Source: Streptomyces microflavus
GTDB lineage: Bacteria; Actinomycetota; Actinomycetes; Streptomycetales; Streptomycetaceae
Assembly (NCBI RefSeq): GCF_014650075.1
Contig: NZ_BMUG01000010.1
Span: forward strand, 62,001-126,000
Length of the DNA: 64,000 nt
Direction of reading: 5' to 3'
Within the stretch, counting starts at the first letter, position 1, and each line of letters begins with the position of its first letter. The notes beneath the pieces are model-generated. The model saw only the letters and a program-made list of their open reading frames with translations, was not told where the DNA came from and did not search any database. A program made the translations under genes and the position numbers. This document shows, piece after piece, positions 42,205 to 51,119 of this stretch.

Positions 42205-43062
42205 TCAGCTGGTGTACGACTTGGCGATCTTGCTGATGAACTCCCGCGTCTGCTCCACGTTCAGAGCCTGCGCCCTCAGGTGCTCGTACATCACGCTGTA
42301 GCGCTGCACGTCGTGCGCCTTCTCCAGGTAGAGATCGCTCGTGACGCCCTCGATGTAGACGACGCTGGAGTCCGCGGCGTCCGGGAACTCCAGGATCGCG
42401 TACTGCCCGTTGATCCCGGGGTGCGCTCCCATCTCGAACGGCAGCACCTGCACGGTCACATGCGGCAGATGCGACTGCTCGACGAGGTGTTCCAACTGGT
42501 CGATCATCACCTGGTTGTCACCGACCCGCCGGCGCAGCGCCGACTCGTCGATCACGGCCCACAGCCGCAGCGGGTTCTCCGGCGCGTTGACCCGGTCCTG
42601 GCGCCGGGACCGTACGTTGACGCGCTTCTCGATGTCCGACGGCGGGGCCTCGGGCAGCGCGCCGCTGATCAGCGCCTCGGCGTACGCCCGGGTCTGGAGC
42701 AGGCCCGGAACCATCTGGGGCTCGTACACCCGCAGGGACTCCGCGTCCGTCTCCAGACCGATGTAGACGCTGTACGGGATGTCGCCGAAGGCGTGCCACC
42801 AGCCCTGCTGGCGCGAGTCCTTGGCCATCTGCATGAGCGAGTCGACGATGCGGACGTCCTCGACCTCGTACACCCCGCAGAGGTCCCGCACGTCGCGCTG
42901 GCTGATGGAGCGGCGGCCGTTCTCCAGGCGGCTGATCTTCGACTGCGAGACCAGCAGGCGCTCCGCCACCTCCTCGGCCGTCATGCCTTTGAGTTCGCGC
43001 AGGCGGCGCAGTTCCTGGCCCAACCTGCGTCGCCTGACTGTGGGATTGACGTTGGACGGCAC
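42205..43062 (-). CDS. XRE-family regulator with DUF5753 domain
   Basis: 285 residues; ATG at 43062 (MPSNVNPTVRRRRLGQELRRLRELKGMTAEEVAERLLVSQSKISRLENGRRSISQRDVRDLCGVYEV), a canonical N-terminal helix-turn-helix. The DUF5753 part has WWHAFGDIPYSVYIGLETDAESLRVYEPQMVPGLLQTRAYAEALI, LRLWAVIDESALRRRVGDN and LPHVTVQVLPFEMGAHPGINGQYAILEFPDAADSSVVYIEGVTSDLYLE. It is the more conserved, intact-looking of the two XRE genes here and resembles widespread streptomycete developmental regulators. Its DUF397 partner follows. Confidence 0.92.
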   Translation of the reverse strand: MPSNVNPTVRRRRLGQELRRLRELKGMTAEEVAERLLVSQSKISRLENGRRSISQRDVRDLCGVYEVEDVRIVDSLMQMAKDSRQQGWWHAFGDIPYSVYIGLETDAESLRVYEPQMVPGLLQTRAYAEALISGALPEAPPSDIEKRVNVRSRRQDRVNAPENPLRLWAVIDESALRRRVGDNQVMIDQLEHLVEQSHLPHVTVQVLPFEMGAHPGINGQYAILEFPDAADSSVVYIEGVTSDLYLEKAHDVQRYSVMYEHLRAQALNVEQTREFISKIAKSYTS

Positions 43063-43235
43063 GGAAAGTGCACCTCCGGCTATGTAGCTGTGCGTATCTA
43101 CTGCTCAGCAGATTGCCACCCCTTGCCCCGGCCGCGCTGGGAAACGGCCACACGCAGGTGCGTGCGGTATAAGCCCCCGACCGCGCACCGGAGCACGTAC
43201 CGGCGCGCGAGAGGGCGTGCGATACGGCGCGCAAG

Positions 43236-43273
43236 CGCGCGGGGCAGCCGGTCGAAACCGGCTGCCCCGCGCG
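43236..43273. terminator. Very strong terminator hairpin downstream of GPP34 gene
   Basis: A 17-bp perfect stem (43236-43252 with 43257-43273) around a CGAA tetraloop. It lies 96 bp past the stop of the minus-strand GPP34 gene, in the 306-bp gene-free region 43063-43368. That region otherwise only holds the XRE promoter. Confidence 0.85.
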
Positions 43274-43368
43274 TGGTGCGGCTCCCGAACCGGGTCCGAT
43301 GACGACGGTACGGCGGTGTGCGATTGTCCGCGCGGTGCTCTGCGCGGGTCCTGCTCGGGCCTGCCGGG

Positions 43369-44088
43369 TCAGCTCGCGGCGGTGTGCGCCATGCTGTCGC
43401 GGCGTGCCTGTGCTTGCGGCTGCAACGGAACGCCCGCTGCCTGCTGCGTACGGCGTGGCTGGACGGCCACTCCGTTCTGGACGTCCATCACGGCATGCGC
43501 CACGAGGCCGCCCATGGGGTCGTGCCTGATCAGGTCCCGGAGCCGGGAGCGCGATGAACGCCCCTCGTTCCCGGGGTACAGGTGCTTGCCGAGTCCGACC
43601 GCGTGGGCCAGTGCGGCGAGCGCCGCGGTCCGCGGGTCCGGCGGTACGCCGGTGCGGATCGCACTGTCCAGCCGGGCCCTGATGTCCCGGCTGATGGCCG
43701 TCTCCGTCGCTTGGTAGCGAGTCGTCGGCAGCACTCCGCACATCTGGCCCGCCACGGCATGAACCATGCCGCACCGCTCCAGATGAGCGAGATAGATCTG
43801 GCGCAGCCCCAGCCGGGGTCCGCCGATCCAGTGGACCGCCCGGACCGGGCTGCCACGACGGCGCAGCAGCTCCAGTGCGGAGTCCAGTGTCGGATCTCCT
43901 GTCGGCCGTGGCATCACCACGGCGATACGATCCCCGTCAGGGGCTATCCGTCCTGCCAGAGCCAGCTCCACTAGCTGTGCCCCGGCCAGGCCGAGGTCGA
44001 GCGACTGCGGCTGCGCTGTGGTACCCGTGGTCGGGTCCAGAGCGAGCAACAGAAGCTCCTCCGGGATTGTTCTGCGGCTCCTGCCCAT
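43369..44088 (-). CDS. GPP34-family (GOLPH3-like) phosphoprotein
   Basis: 239 residues, ATG at 44088 (MGRSRRTIPEELLLLALDPTTGTTAQPQSLDLGLAGAQLVELALAGRIAPDGDRI). The GPP34 helical fold is recognisable from TIPEELLLLALD, LGLAGAQLVELALAGRI and the later GLGKHLYPGNEGRSSRSRLRDLIRHDPMGGLVAHAV. The eukaryotic homologue binds phosphatidylinositol 4-phosphate; streptomycetes hold several copies whose role is unknown. A polar Gln/Arg-rich tail of about 35 residues ends it. It is transcribed away from the carboxypeptidase gene. Confidence 0.9.
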   Translation of the reverse strand: MGRSRRTIPEELLLLALDPTTGTTAQPQSLDLGLAGAQLVELALAGRIAPDGDRIAVVMPRPTGDPTLDSALELLRRRGSPVRAVHWIGGPRLGLRQIYLAHLERCGMVHAVAGQMCGVLPTTRYQATETAISRDIRARLDSAIRTGVPPDPRTAALAALAHAVGLGKHLYPGNEGRSSRSRLRDLIRHDPMGGLVAHAVMDVQNGVAVQPRRTQQAAGVPLQPQAQARRDSMAHTAAS

Positions 44089-44280
44089 CCATGCCTCCCC
44101 GCGTGGATGTCTGACAGGGTGACCCCTCTCACATTCATCTGTCGAGAGCGCCTGACTGCTTTGTATGGGAACCAGTAGGTATGTCGTTCTCGTCTAGCAG
44201 CTCGGCCAGGGGTTCACACAGGACACTGGTAGATGGTTCGGACAGCGCGGGGTTGCCCCGCAGCGCATGAGGAGGCATCG

Positions 44281-46863
44281 GTGGCGGGCGAGTCCCCCGA
44301 CAAAACGGAGCAGCGGAAGTCGTCGGGGACGGCTGCGGAGGAACGCGACCCGCGCTTTGCGGTGTTCCGCGAACCCGGTGCGGAGGCTGACGTGGACGCG
44401 ACTGCGACTGCGACTGCGGGCGCGGGTGCCGATGCGGATGAGGCTGTGGACGCGGCGACGACGGACACGGCCACTGCCGTCTTCCGGCCGCGCCTTCCGG
44501 AGGACGAGGCCGTGCGTGCGCCGGAGGCGTCTGCCGAGCCCGCCGACTCCGACCGGGCCGCCGAGCCCGCCGAGTCTGCCGAGCCCGCCGAGTCTGCCGA
44601 GGAGGAGCCTGCGGAGGCCGCTGAGGGCGTTGTAACGCCCCAGAAGCCCGTAGGGGACTCCGAGGGTTCCGAGGGCCCTGATGCGGCCGCAGAGCCTTCT
44701 GAGGGTGACGTGGAGGACACGGCTGCCGCTGCCGACGCGGCGGAGAGTGAGCCGGAGCCCGGGGACGTACGGCTGCGCGCCGCGGTGGCGGCGTGGGTCG
44801 ATGCGGCGGCCGAGGGCGACGACAAGGGCGAGGGGCAGCCGGAGGGCAAGGCGGCCGCTGACGCGGATGCGGACGCTGGCGTGGACGCGGACGTGGACGA
44901 GGACGCGGATGTCGAGCCTGGCACTGAGTCCAAAGCTGAAGCCGAGGCCGCGCCCAAGCCTGTTGAGGAGGCCGAGCCCGCCGAGGAGCCCGAGGCCGGG
45001 GCGGAGCGCGCAGCTGCAGCCGCAGTCGACGGTGCGGAAGCCGCGTCCGACTCCGATTCGGACTCCGACCCGGACGACGACACCTCAGGTCCCGACGCCG
45101 ACACCGGCTCCGACCTGCGAGGAATCGATCAGCCCACGGCCGTCTTCAAGGCGGTCGTGCCCGCCGGGCGGGTCGACCAGCCGACGACCGCGCTGAAGCT
45201 CTCGCCGCAGGAACTCCAGGAGCTCAAGGCCGCGGGCGACAAGGCCCGGGGCGCGTCCGGGAGCGCCTCGCCGACGAAGCAGGCCGAGCCGGAACAGAAG
45301 AAGCCCGAGCAGAGGAAGCCCGAGCAGAAGAAGCCCGAGCAGGAGTCGCCCGAGCAGGGCAAGCCCGAGAGTGCCGTCGAGCGTACGAGCACCTTCGTGC
45401 CCCTGCGCTCCGACGACGCACGGCCGACCCCCGCGCCCCGCGCGCCGGAGACCCCGGAGACCGGGACTCCCACGCCCGCGGGCACACCGGCCGCCGCCCC
45501 GGAGACCGCCTCCGCGACCCCGTCCGCCCCCTCCTGGGCGGCCGCCGAGCGGACCCGGCAGCAGCCGCTGCCGCCCAAGCCCCCGCTCGACCTGCTCGCC
45601 GAGCTGACGAACACCCCGCCGCCGGCCGAGACCCCGGTCCGCACGGCGGTGCGACGGGTCAAGATCTGGACCCCGCTGGTCCTCCTCCTGCTGATCGTCT
45701 TTGCGATCGTGCAGGTGATGCGCCCGCTTCCGGAGCCCGTCCTGGAGCTCACGGCGAAGCCGACGTACACCTTCGAGGGCGGCGGGACGAAGCTGTCCTG
45801 GCCGGGCCAGGGGCAGTCCGCCGTGATGGTGGACGGCGTCGGGTCGCTCGGTTCCGAGGGAGCGCAGAAGCCGGCGCCCATCGCGAGCGTCGCGAAGGTC
45901 ATGACGGCCTACGTGATCCTCCAGGAGCACCCCCTCAAGGGCGACGAGGAGGGCGAGACGATCACCGCCGACCAGAAGGCGGAGGACGAGTCCAAGAACG
46001 CGGACGAGTCGACGGCACCCCTGACCAAGGGCCAGCAGCTCACCCAGCGCCAGATGCTCCAGCTGCTGATGATCCCCTCGGGGAACAACGCGGCGCGGCT
46101 GCTCGCCCGCTGGGACGCGGGGAGCGAGGACAAGTTCATCGACAAGATGAACGACGCGGCCAAGGACCTCGGGATGACCGACTCGACGTACACGGACCCG
46201 AGCGGCCTGAAGAAGACCACCGTCTCCACCGCGACCGACCAGCTGAAGCTGGCGCAGGCGGTCATGCGGAACGATGTGTTCCGGAAGATCGTGGACATGC
46301 CCGAGATCGAGATCAAGGGCATAGACGGCAAGATCTACAACAACAACACGCTGCTCCTGGAGCCGGGCGTGAGCGGAATCAAGACCGGGTCCTCCACCCC
46401 GGCGGGCGGCAACCTGCTCTGGTCCGCGAACACCGTGGTCGACGGCAAGACGCTGTGGATCTACGGAGCGGTCATGGGGCAGCAGGCCGGTACCGGCAGG
46501 GTCTACGACAGCCTGACGCTGTCGCTGACCAACAGCCTGAAGCTGATCAAGGGCGCGCAGGAGGCCCCCACCTCCACCACGGTGGTGAAGAAGGGTGACG
46601 TGGTCGGGTACGTGGACAACGGATTCGGCGCACAGACCCCGGTGATAGCGACGAAGAACCTCAAGGCGGTCGGCTGGGCCGGCCTGGAGGTCGAGCTCAA
46701 GGTCACCGACAGCGGCAAGGGCATCGCGCACGCCGCGAAGGCCGGCAGCGAGGTCGGCATGGTCACCGTGGGCACGGGCACCGGAAAGGTCACGGCACCG
46801 GTGGTGCTCCAGGACGACCTGACCGAGCCGGCCTTCGGCGACAAGCTGACCAGGATCGGCTGA
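44281..46863 (+). CDS. D-alanyl-D-alanine carboxypeptidase (S11) with long acidic cytosolic N-terminal region
   Basis: 860 residues from the GTG at 44281, directly behind GAGGAGGCATCG; an ATG 48 bp earlier lacks such a site. Residues 1-460 are low complexity, rich in Glu, Ala, Asp and Pro, including repeated PEQKKPEQRKPEQKKPE. One transmembrane helix follows (about 463-482, PLVLLLLIVFAIVQVM), then an extracytoplasmic S11 domain. This has SxxK at Ser536-Val-Ala-Lys539, SxN at Ser600-Gly-Asn and KTG at Lys701 (GIKTGSS), and a C-terminal domain that could be the usual PBP5-type stem. It trims the stem peptide's terminal D-Ala. The acidic inner domain is far longer than in typical DacA and may contact cytosolic partners. 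Confidence 0.92.
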   Translation: MAGESPDKTEQRKSSGTAAEERDPRFAVFREPGAEADVDATATATAGAGADADEAVDAATTDTATAVFRPRLPEDEAVRAPEASAEPADSDRAAEPAESAEPAESAEEEPAEAAEGVVTPQKPVGDSEGSEGPDAAAEPSEGDVEDTAAAADAAESEPEPGDVRLRAAVAAWVDAAAEGDDKGEGQPEGKAAADADADAGVDADVDEDADVEPGTESKAEAEAAPKPVEEAEPAEEPEAGAERAAAAAVDGAEAASDSDSDSDPDDDTSGPDADTGSDLRGIDQPTAVFKAVVPAGRVDQPTTALKLSPQELQELKAAGDKARGASGSASPTKQAEPEQKKPEQRKPEQKKPEQESPEQGKPESAVERTSTFVPLRSDDARPTPAPRAPETPETGTPTPAGTPAAAPETASATPSAPSWAAAERTRQQPLPPKPPLDLLAELTNTPPPAETPVRTAVRRVKIWTPLVLLLLIVFAIVQVMRPLPEPVLELTAKPTYTFEGGGTKLSWPGQGQSAVMVDGVGSLGSEGAQKPAPIASVAKVMTAYVILQEHPLKGDEEGETITADQKAEDESKNADESTAPLTKGQQLTQRQMLQLLMIPSGNNAARLLARWDAGSEDKFIDKMNDAAKDLGMTDSTYTDPSGLKKTTVSTATDQLKLAQAVMRNDVFRKIVDMPEIEIKGIDGKIYNNNTLLLEPGVSGIKTGSSTPAGGNLLWSANTVVDGKTLWIYGAVMGQQAGTGRVYDSLTLSLTNSLKLIKGAQEAPTSTTVVKKGDVVGYVDNGFGAQTPVIATKNLKAVGWAGLEVELKVTDSGKGIAHAAKAGSEVGMVTVGTGTGKVTAPVVLQDDLTEPAFGDKLTRIG

Positions 46864-46893
46864 GCAGGCAGCGGTACGAGGACGGGCGCGGGA

Positions 46894-46919
46894 CGGGGTG
46901 AGCGGCATCGCTCACCCCG
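46894..46919. terminator. Terminator hairpin after the carboxypeptidase gene
   Basis: CGGGGTGAGC (46894-46903) pairs with GCTCACCCCG (46910-46919) around a 6-nt loop, 31 bp past the stop. Confidence 0.75.
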
Positions 46920-47033
46920 CTCCATGTCAGGGGTATGTGTCGGAGGTACGTGTTAGCGTCCCCGGACAACTGAAGGACGCCGGGACGCGTCCTGAAAGGC
47001 GTACGGGGCCGCCGGAGGACGGGGAGAGCCGTA

Positions 47034-48977
47034 GTGACCACCGCGGAGCCGAGACCCGGCCGCGAGGCGGACAGCACCACCGGGAAGAGCGACAGCGCCG
47101 CCCCGCGCGTCCTGCTGCCTTCCCCTCGTACGCCGGAATCCGAAACACCGGAATCCGAAACGGCAGGGTCCGGAACGGCAGGGTCCGGAACGACGGAGTC
47201 CGAGGCGCAGGAATCCACCTCACCGAAACCTCCCGCGCGCCCCGCCGCCCCCGAGCCGGCCACGCCCCTGGCCCGGCGGCTGCTGCGCCACCCCGTCACC
47301 ATCGCCACGGCGGCCGCGGCCGTCACCCACGTCCTGTGGTTCCTCTTCTTCGCCAACAGCGGCGGTGACATCGCCGCGCAGGACGCCTGGGCCGAGTTCG
47401 TGGGCCGGCACCCGGGCACCGCGTACAACCTCGCCTGGTACGGGGGCATGCACCCCGTCTCGTACAGCGTGGTCTCCCCGTATCTGATGTCGTTGCTCGG
47501 CGTCCGCTCGACGATGATGATCGTCGGTACGGTCTCGGCGGGGCTGACCGCGCTGATCCTGGTCCGGGTCCGGGCCGTGCGCAATCCGCTGGCCTGCTCG
47601 CTCGCCGGGGTCTTCGCCTACCTGTGCAACGCGCTGTCGGGACGGGTGACGTTCGGGCTCGGCATGATGTTCGCCGTCGGAGCCGTCGCCGCCGTCTTCT
47701 GCTGGCCCCACCGCTGGCGGTACAAGCGGTGGGCCAAGGCGGCCGTCGCCGCCCCGCTCGCCGCACTGGCCACCGCGTCCAGCCCGGTCGCCGGGCTCTT
47801 CCTCGGGGTCGTCGCCGCCGCGCTCTTCCTCCACAAGCGGCGCCCCGGCGCGTACGCGATCGGGCTCGCGCCCGTAGCCGTGGTGGCGCTGTCCTCCCTG
47901 CTCTTCCCGTTCTCCGGTACGCAGCCGATGTCGCTGGGGACGGTGTCGCTGCCCTTCATCTTCTCGGTCCTCGTCTTCGTCCTCGTACCGCGCGACTGGA
48001 GCACGGTCCGCACCGCGGCCGCCGTCTACGGCTTCGGCACCGTGCTCACCTACTTCATCGACTCGCAGATCGGGTCGAACGTGACCCGCATGGCGATGCT
48101 GTTCGCAGGGATCGTGCTGCTCGCCGCCCTGCCGTACACGGTGCCGCGCAGCCGCCGGTGGTACGCGCTGGTCCTCGCGTTCGCCGGGCTCAACTTCTGG
48201 ATCGGCTTCAAGGGCGTCGACGACATCGTCCGCACCACCCCCACCGCCTCCTGGGCCCGTTCGCTGGCCCCCCTGGTCAACCAGCTCCAGCAGGTGGGGG
48301 CGGAGAGGGGCAGGGTCGAGGTGATCCCCGCGAGCAGTCACCGGGAGGCTTCGGCGCTGGCCACGTACAACCTGGCCCGCGGCTGGAACCGGCAGGCCGA
48401 CATGAAGCGCAACCCGCTCTTCTACGACGACACCCTGAACGCGGTCAACTACCGCCAGTGGCTGGACCGCTGGGCGGTCCACTATGTGGTGCTGCCCACC
48501 GGCAGGCCGGACGGCGGGGCCGAGCGGGAGACGGAACTCGTCGGGAAGGGGCTCTCCTACCTCCGTGAGATATGGGGCGACGAGAACTGGAAGCTCTACC
48601 GGGTCCTGGAGCCGACCCCGCTCGCCGATCCGCCCGCGACGGTGGAGAAGGCGGGCGCGAACGAGATGACGATCCGGGTCGAGTCGGCGGGCCGGGTGCT
48701 GATCCGGGTCCCGTACTCGCGCTGGCTCGGGCTCGTCGACGAGCAGGGCAAGAGCCTGGAGCGGCCGCAGGAGACCGAGGAGTCCAAGCTGCGGACGCAG
48801 GAGGACGAGACCGCTCCGAAGACCTACGACAACATCCACGGCTGCCTGAACAAGATCGAGGAGGGCCCGTACGGCGACGAGTGGGTCGAACTCCTCGCGC
48901 CGAAGCCGGGGGTCTACCGGCTCGCGGCTCCCTACCAGCTGCAGCCGGGGACGCCGTGCCCGGAGGAGCTCAGCTGA
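47034..48977 (+). CDS. Polytopic membrane protein, GT-C glycosyltransferase-like
   Basis: 647 residues; GTG at 47034 behind GGGGAG. A disordered N-terminus with repeating ESETPESETAGSGTAGSGTTESE (encoded by 15-bp tandem repeats at about 47140-47205) is followed from residue 80 by about 9-11 membrane helices. A short acidic motif in the first external loop (FFANSGGDIAAQDAWAEFV) recalls the Asp pair of GT-C enzymes. An external domain of about 200 residues (SHREASALATYNLARGWNRQADMKRNPLFYD...) ends the protein, with two cysteines (GCLNK, GTPCPEE) that may pair. Related streptomycete proteins are of unknown function; a lipid-linked sugar transferase is an inference. Adjacent to the carboxypeptidase. 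Confidence 0.65.
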   Translation: MTTAEPRPGREADSTTGKSDSAAPRVLLPSPRTPESETPESETAGSGTAGSGTTESEAQESTSPKPPARPAAPEPATPLARRLLRHPVTIATAAAAVTHVLWFLFFANSGGDIAAQDAWAEFVGRHPGTAYNLAWYGGMHPVSYSVVSPYLMSLLGVRSTMMIVGTVSAGLTALILVRVRAVRNPLACSLAGVFAYLCNALSGRVTFGLGMMFAVGAVAAVFCWPHRWRYKRWAKAAVAAPLAALATASSPVAGLFLGVVAAALFLHKRRPGAYAIGLAPVAVVALSSLLFPFSGTQPMSLGTVSLPFIFSVLVFVLVPRDWSTVRTAAAVYGFGTVLTYFIDSQIGSNVTRMAMLFAGIVLLAALPYTVPRSRRWYALVLAFAGLNFWIGFKGVDDIVRTTPTASWARSLAPLVNQLQQVGAERGRVEVIPASSHREASALATYNLARGWNRQADMKRNPLFYDDTLNAVNYRQWLDRWAVHYVVLPTGRPDGGAERETELVGKGLSYLREIWGDENWKLYRVLEPTPLADPPATVEKAGANEMTIRVESAGRVLIRVPYSRWLGLVDEQGKSLERPQETEESKLRTQEDETAPKTYDNIHGCLNKIEEGPYGDEWVELLAPKPGVYRLAAPYQLQPGTPCPEELS

Positions 48978-49118
48978 GCCGAACGGTCCTTTTGTGCAAG
49001 GACGTTGCGAAACTGACGGCTGTACGGGCCGCTGTACCGGGTTTTAAACCGATCGCTGTACGGGCCATCGTTTGTGGGCCCTCCCTCTGGGGCCGCCGCC
49101 CTGGCAAGGTGTCCTGGC

Positions 49119-50069
49119 ATGAGGTGCCAACACTGCGGCGGTCAACGCGGCGCGCTGCCGGGGATGGTCTGCCCCGGCTGCGGAGCGGCCCGTTCCCGGA
49201 CGGCGGCCGGCGACGGCTCCTGGGTCGCGCAAGAGACCCTGACGGGCCGCGTCTCCACCCTGCCCCGACGACGTAAAGCCCTGCTCGCGACGGGAGTTGT
49301 GGTCGCGGCCGGAGGCCTGGCGACGGTGGCCGCACTGCTTCTGTCGGGCGGCGGGAGCGTGGGCGGCGGACCGAGCCGTACGGACGCGGCGGGCCGGGCG
49401 GGCGCCCTGCCGGACCGGATCGGGGGCGGAGCCCCCACCCGTATCGCCCCGGGCGAGGACGCCCCGGGCGCGCCACCGGCCGAGGAACCCACGAGTCCGG
49501 AGTTGCCGGATCTCCCGGACCCCACAGCTCCCTCGGCTCCCTCGGCCCCCTCGGGGGAGGGCCGCCGCTTCACGGCATGGACCGGCCCGGGCTGCATGGC
49601 AGGGGAGTACCGGGAGAACGGCCGCTTCGAGAGGGGCGAGGCAGGCTGGTACGCGGTCACCTCCGGCGGCTTCACCGGCGGCGGCTGCGACGGCCGGTTC
49701 AGCGCCGTCCCGATGTCGGGCAGCCCCACCGAGGACCGCGGCTCCACCGCCACCTGGTCCTGGCACCTCGGCGAGGGCTTCCGCGAGTGCGCGCTGACGG
49801 TGTTCGTGCCGGAAGGGCGTCCCCGCGATGTGGCGGGTGACCCGACCATGTACCGGGTGCTCTCGAATCCGGCCGACGCGGACTCGGCGTACACCGGGTT
49901 CGCGGTACGCCAGACACAGCACCGGGGGAGCCCGGTGGAGGTGGGCAACTACCCGGTCAAGGGCGACACGTTCGCGGTGCTGCTCATCGACCGGGGCCGG
50001 GACTGGGGCGCGGCGGACCGGGTCGGAGCGCACCATGCGGCGGCGCAGATGATGGTGGAGTGCCGCTGA
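49119..50069 (+). CDS. Membrane-anchored protein with N-terminal zinc ribbon
   Basis: 316 residues from the ATG at 49119 (MRCQHCGGQRGALPGMVCPGCGAARS). Two CxxC pairs at residues 3/6 and 18/21 form a zinc ribbon in the cytosol. A basic stretch (LPRRRKALL) leads into one transmembrane helix (about 53-75), then a Gly/Pro/Ser linker. An outer domain of about 170 residues begins at FTAWTGPGCMAGEYRENGRF and has GGFTGGGCDGRFSAVPMSG, TWSWHLGEGFRECALTVFVP and AAQMMVEC. Four external cysteines may form two disulfides. Function unknown; the topology suits a signal-sensing or adaptor protein. Confidence 0.75.
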   Translation: MRCQHCGGQRGALPGMVCPGCGAARSRTAAGDGSWVAQETLTGRVSTLPRRRKALLATGVVVAAGGLATVAALLLSGGGSVGGGPSRTDAAGRAGALPDRIGGGAPTRIAPGEDAPGAPPAEEPTSPELPDLPDPTAPSAPSAPSGEGRRFTAWTGPGCMAGEYRENGRFERGEAGWYAVTSGGFTGGGCDGRFSAVPMSGSPTEDRGSTATWSWHLGEGFRECALTVFVPEGRPRDVAGDPTMYRVLSNPADADSAYTGFAVRQTQHRGSPVEVGNYPVKGDTFAVLLIDRGRDWGAADRVGAHHAAAQMMVECR

Positions 50070-50070
50070 C

Positions 50071-50098
50071 GTGCTCATCAGGAGCCCCTGATGAGCAC
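50071..50098. terminator. Terminator hairpin directly after the zinc-ribbon gene
   Basis: GTGCTCATCAGG (50071-50082) pairs perfectly with CCTGATGAGCAC (50087-50098) around AGCC, two bases after the stop codon. Shorter copies of CTGGGGAGCCCCTGAGGAGC follow and may be further hairpins. Confidence 0.85.
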
Positions 50099-50154
50099 CT
50101 GGGGAGCCCCTGAGGAGCGCCTGGGGATCCGGTGAGCCGCTGGGGACCCGCTTG

Positions 50155-50988
50155 TCACGGCTGAGGGCGGTCGTGCCGGAGCGGTCTCCGGACGAAGTCA
50201 CGGTCGTACGCGGAGAGTTCGGTGACGGGCCCGGCGGCGCGCAGCACGGTGTCCAGGGCCCGATCCGGATCGGCCTCGTAACACCCGCTGCCCCAGGCCG
50301 CGTTGGCCTCGACGACCGCCCACCGCCCTTCCTCGTCCACCCCGACATCGACGACGATCGCGGACGGCAGGGTCTGCCGCGCGGCCGCGAGCAGGTCCCG
50401 GCCGAACGCGAGGGCGCCGGGGGCGGGCGGCCCCAGCCGGAGCCGCCCTTCGGCGGCGTACTGACTGCCGGTGTGGACGGTCCCGTCGAGCAGATGGAGC
50501 CGGTACTCGGCCGCGAACGTCATCACGTCGCTCACCAGCACCACGGTCTGCGGATTCACGGCATCCGGCCCGGGAAGCCGCGACCCGTCCGCGTAGACGA
50601 GGGCCGAAATGCTCTTGTCGTTGGGCGACTTGATGAAGGCGGGCCGCCGCAGCAGGTACGCCTCGCCGATGGGCAGCGCCCGTATCTCCCGCCGGGTGAA
50701 CGCGTACGGGAGCCGAGCGAGCCAGTCCGCGGGGGCCTCCAGCGGCGCGATCCCGAGTGCGGGCGCAACGGCATCCGCGAAGGTCGGCCCGGCATGCAGA
50801 TGTACGGCCCCGTCGTGCAGATGTACGGCCCTGCCTCGCGGTGTCCGCGACAGCTCGGGCACGGAGAATCCGGCCGACTCGACGACGTGAAGGCCGCGCC
50901 GAACGGCCGCATCGCGCAACTTGCGGGCTGATGCCGTGAGTCGGGGCGGCAGGACGAGCGAGCGCGGAACATCGGGTACGTCGGTCAT
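50155..50988 (-). CDS. ATP-grasp domain protein (DUF4343/R2K type)
   Basis: 277 residues, ATG at 50988. N-terminal TDVPDVPRSLVLPPRLTASARKLRDAAVRRGLHV is a pre-grasp Rossmann unit. Later: AYLLRRPAFIKSPNDKSISALVY (ATP-binding Lys), VLVSDVMTFAAEYRLHLLDGTV (Glu-Tyr-Arg) and AIVVDVGVDEEGRWAVVEANAAWGSGCYEAD (metal-binding Asp/Glu/Asn triad). These fit the R2K ATP-grasp clade, whose members are thought to ligate amino acids or peptides, sometimes in immunity or peptide-tagging systems. It stands alone, convergent with the zinc-ribbon gene, and divergent from the phosphotransferase. Confidence 0.82.
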   Translation of the reverse strand: MTDVPDVPRSLVLPPRLTASARKLRDAAVRRGLHVVESAGFSVPELSRTPRGRAVHLHDGAVHLHAGPTFADAVAPALGIAPLEAPADWLARLPYAFTRREIRALPIGEAYLLRRPAFIKSPNDKSISALVYADGSRLPGPDAVNPQTVVLVSDVMTFAAEYRLHLLDGTVHTGSQYAAEGRLRLGPPAPGALAFGRDLLAAARQTLPSAIVVDVGVDEEGRWAVVEANAAWGSGCYEADPDRALDTVLRAAGPVTELSAYDRDFVRRPLRHDRPQP

Positions 50989-51119
50989 GGAGGCCGATTC
51001 TCCGCTGCGGGAGGGCTACGGCCCACCGATTTTCGCAGGTCCGGGGTATGGGGCGGCAGACGGGGCACGGGACCCGAATGACATTGTGCCGCCGCGGACC
51101 CGCCTGGTTCACTCACCGG

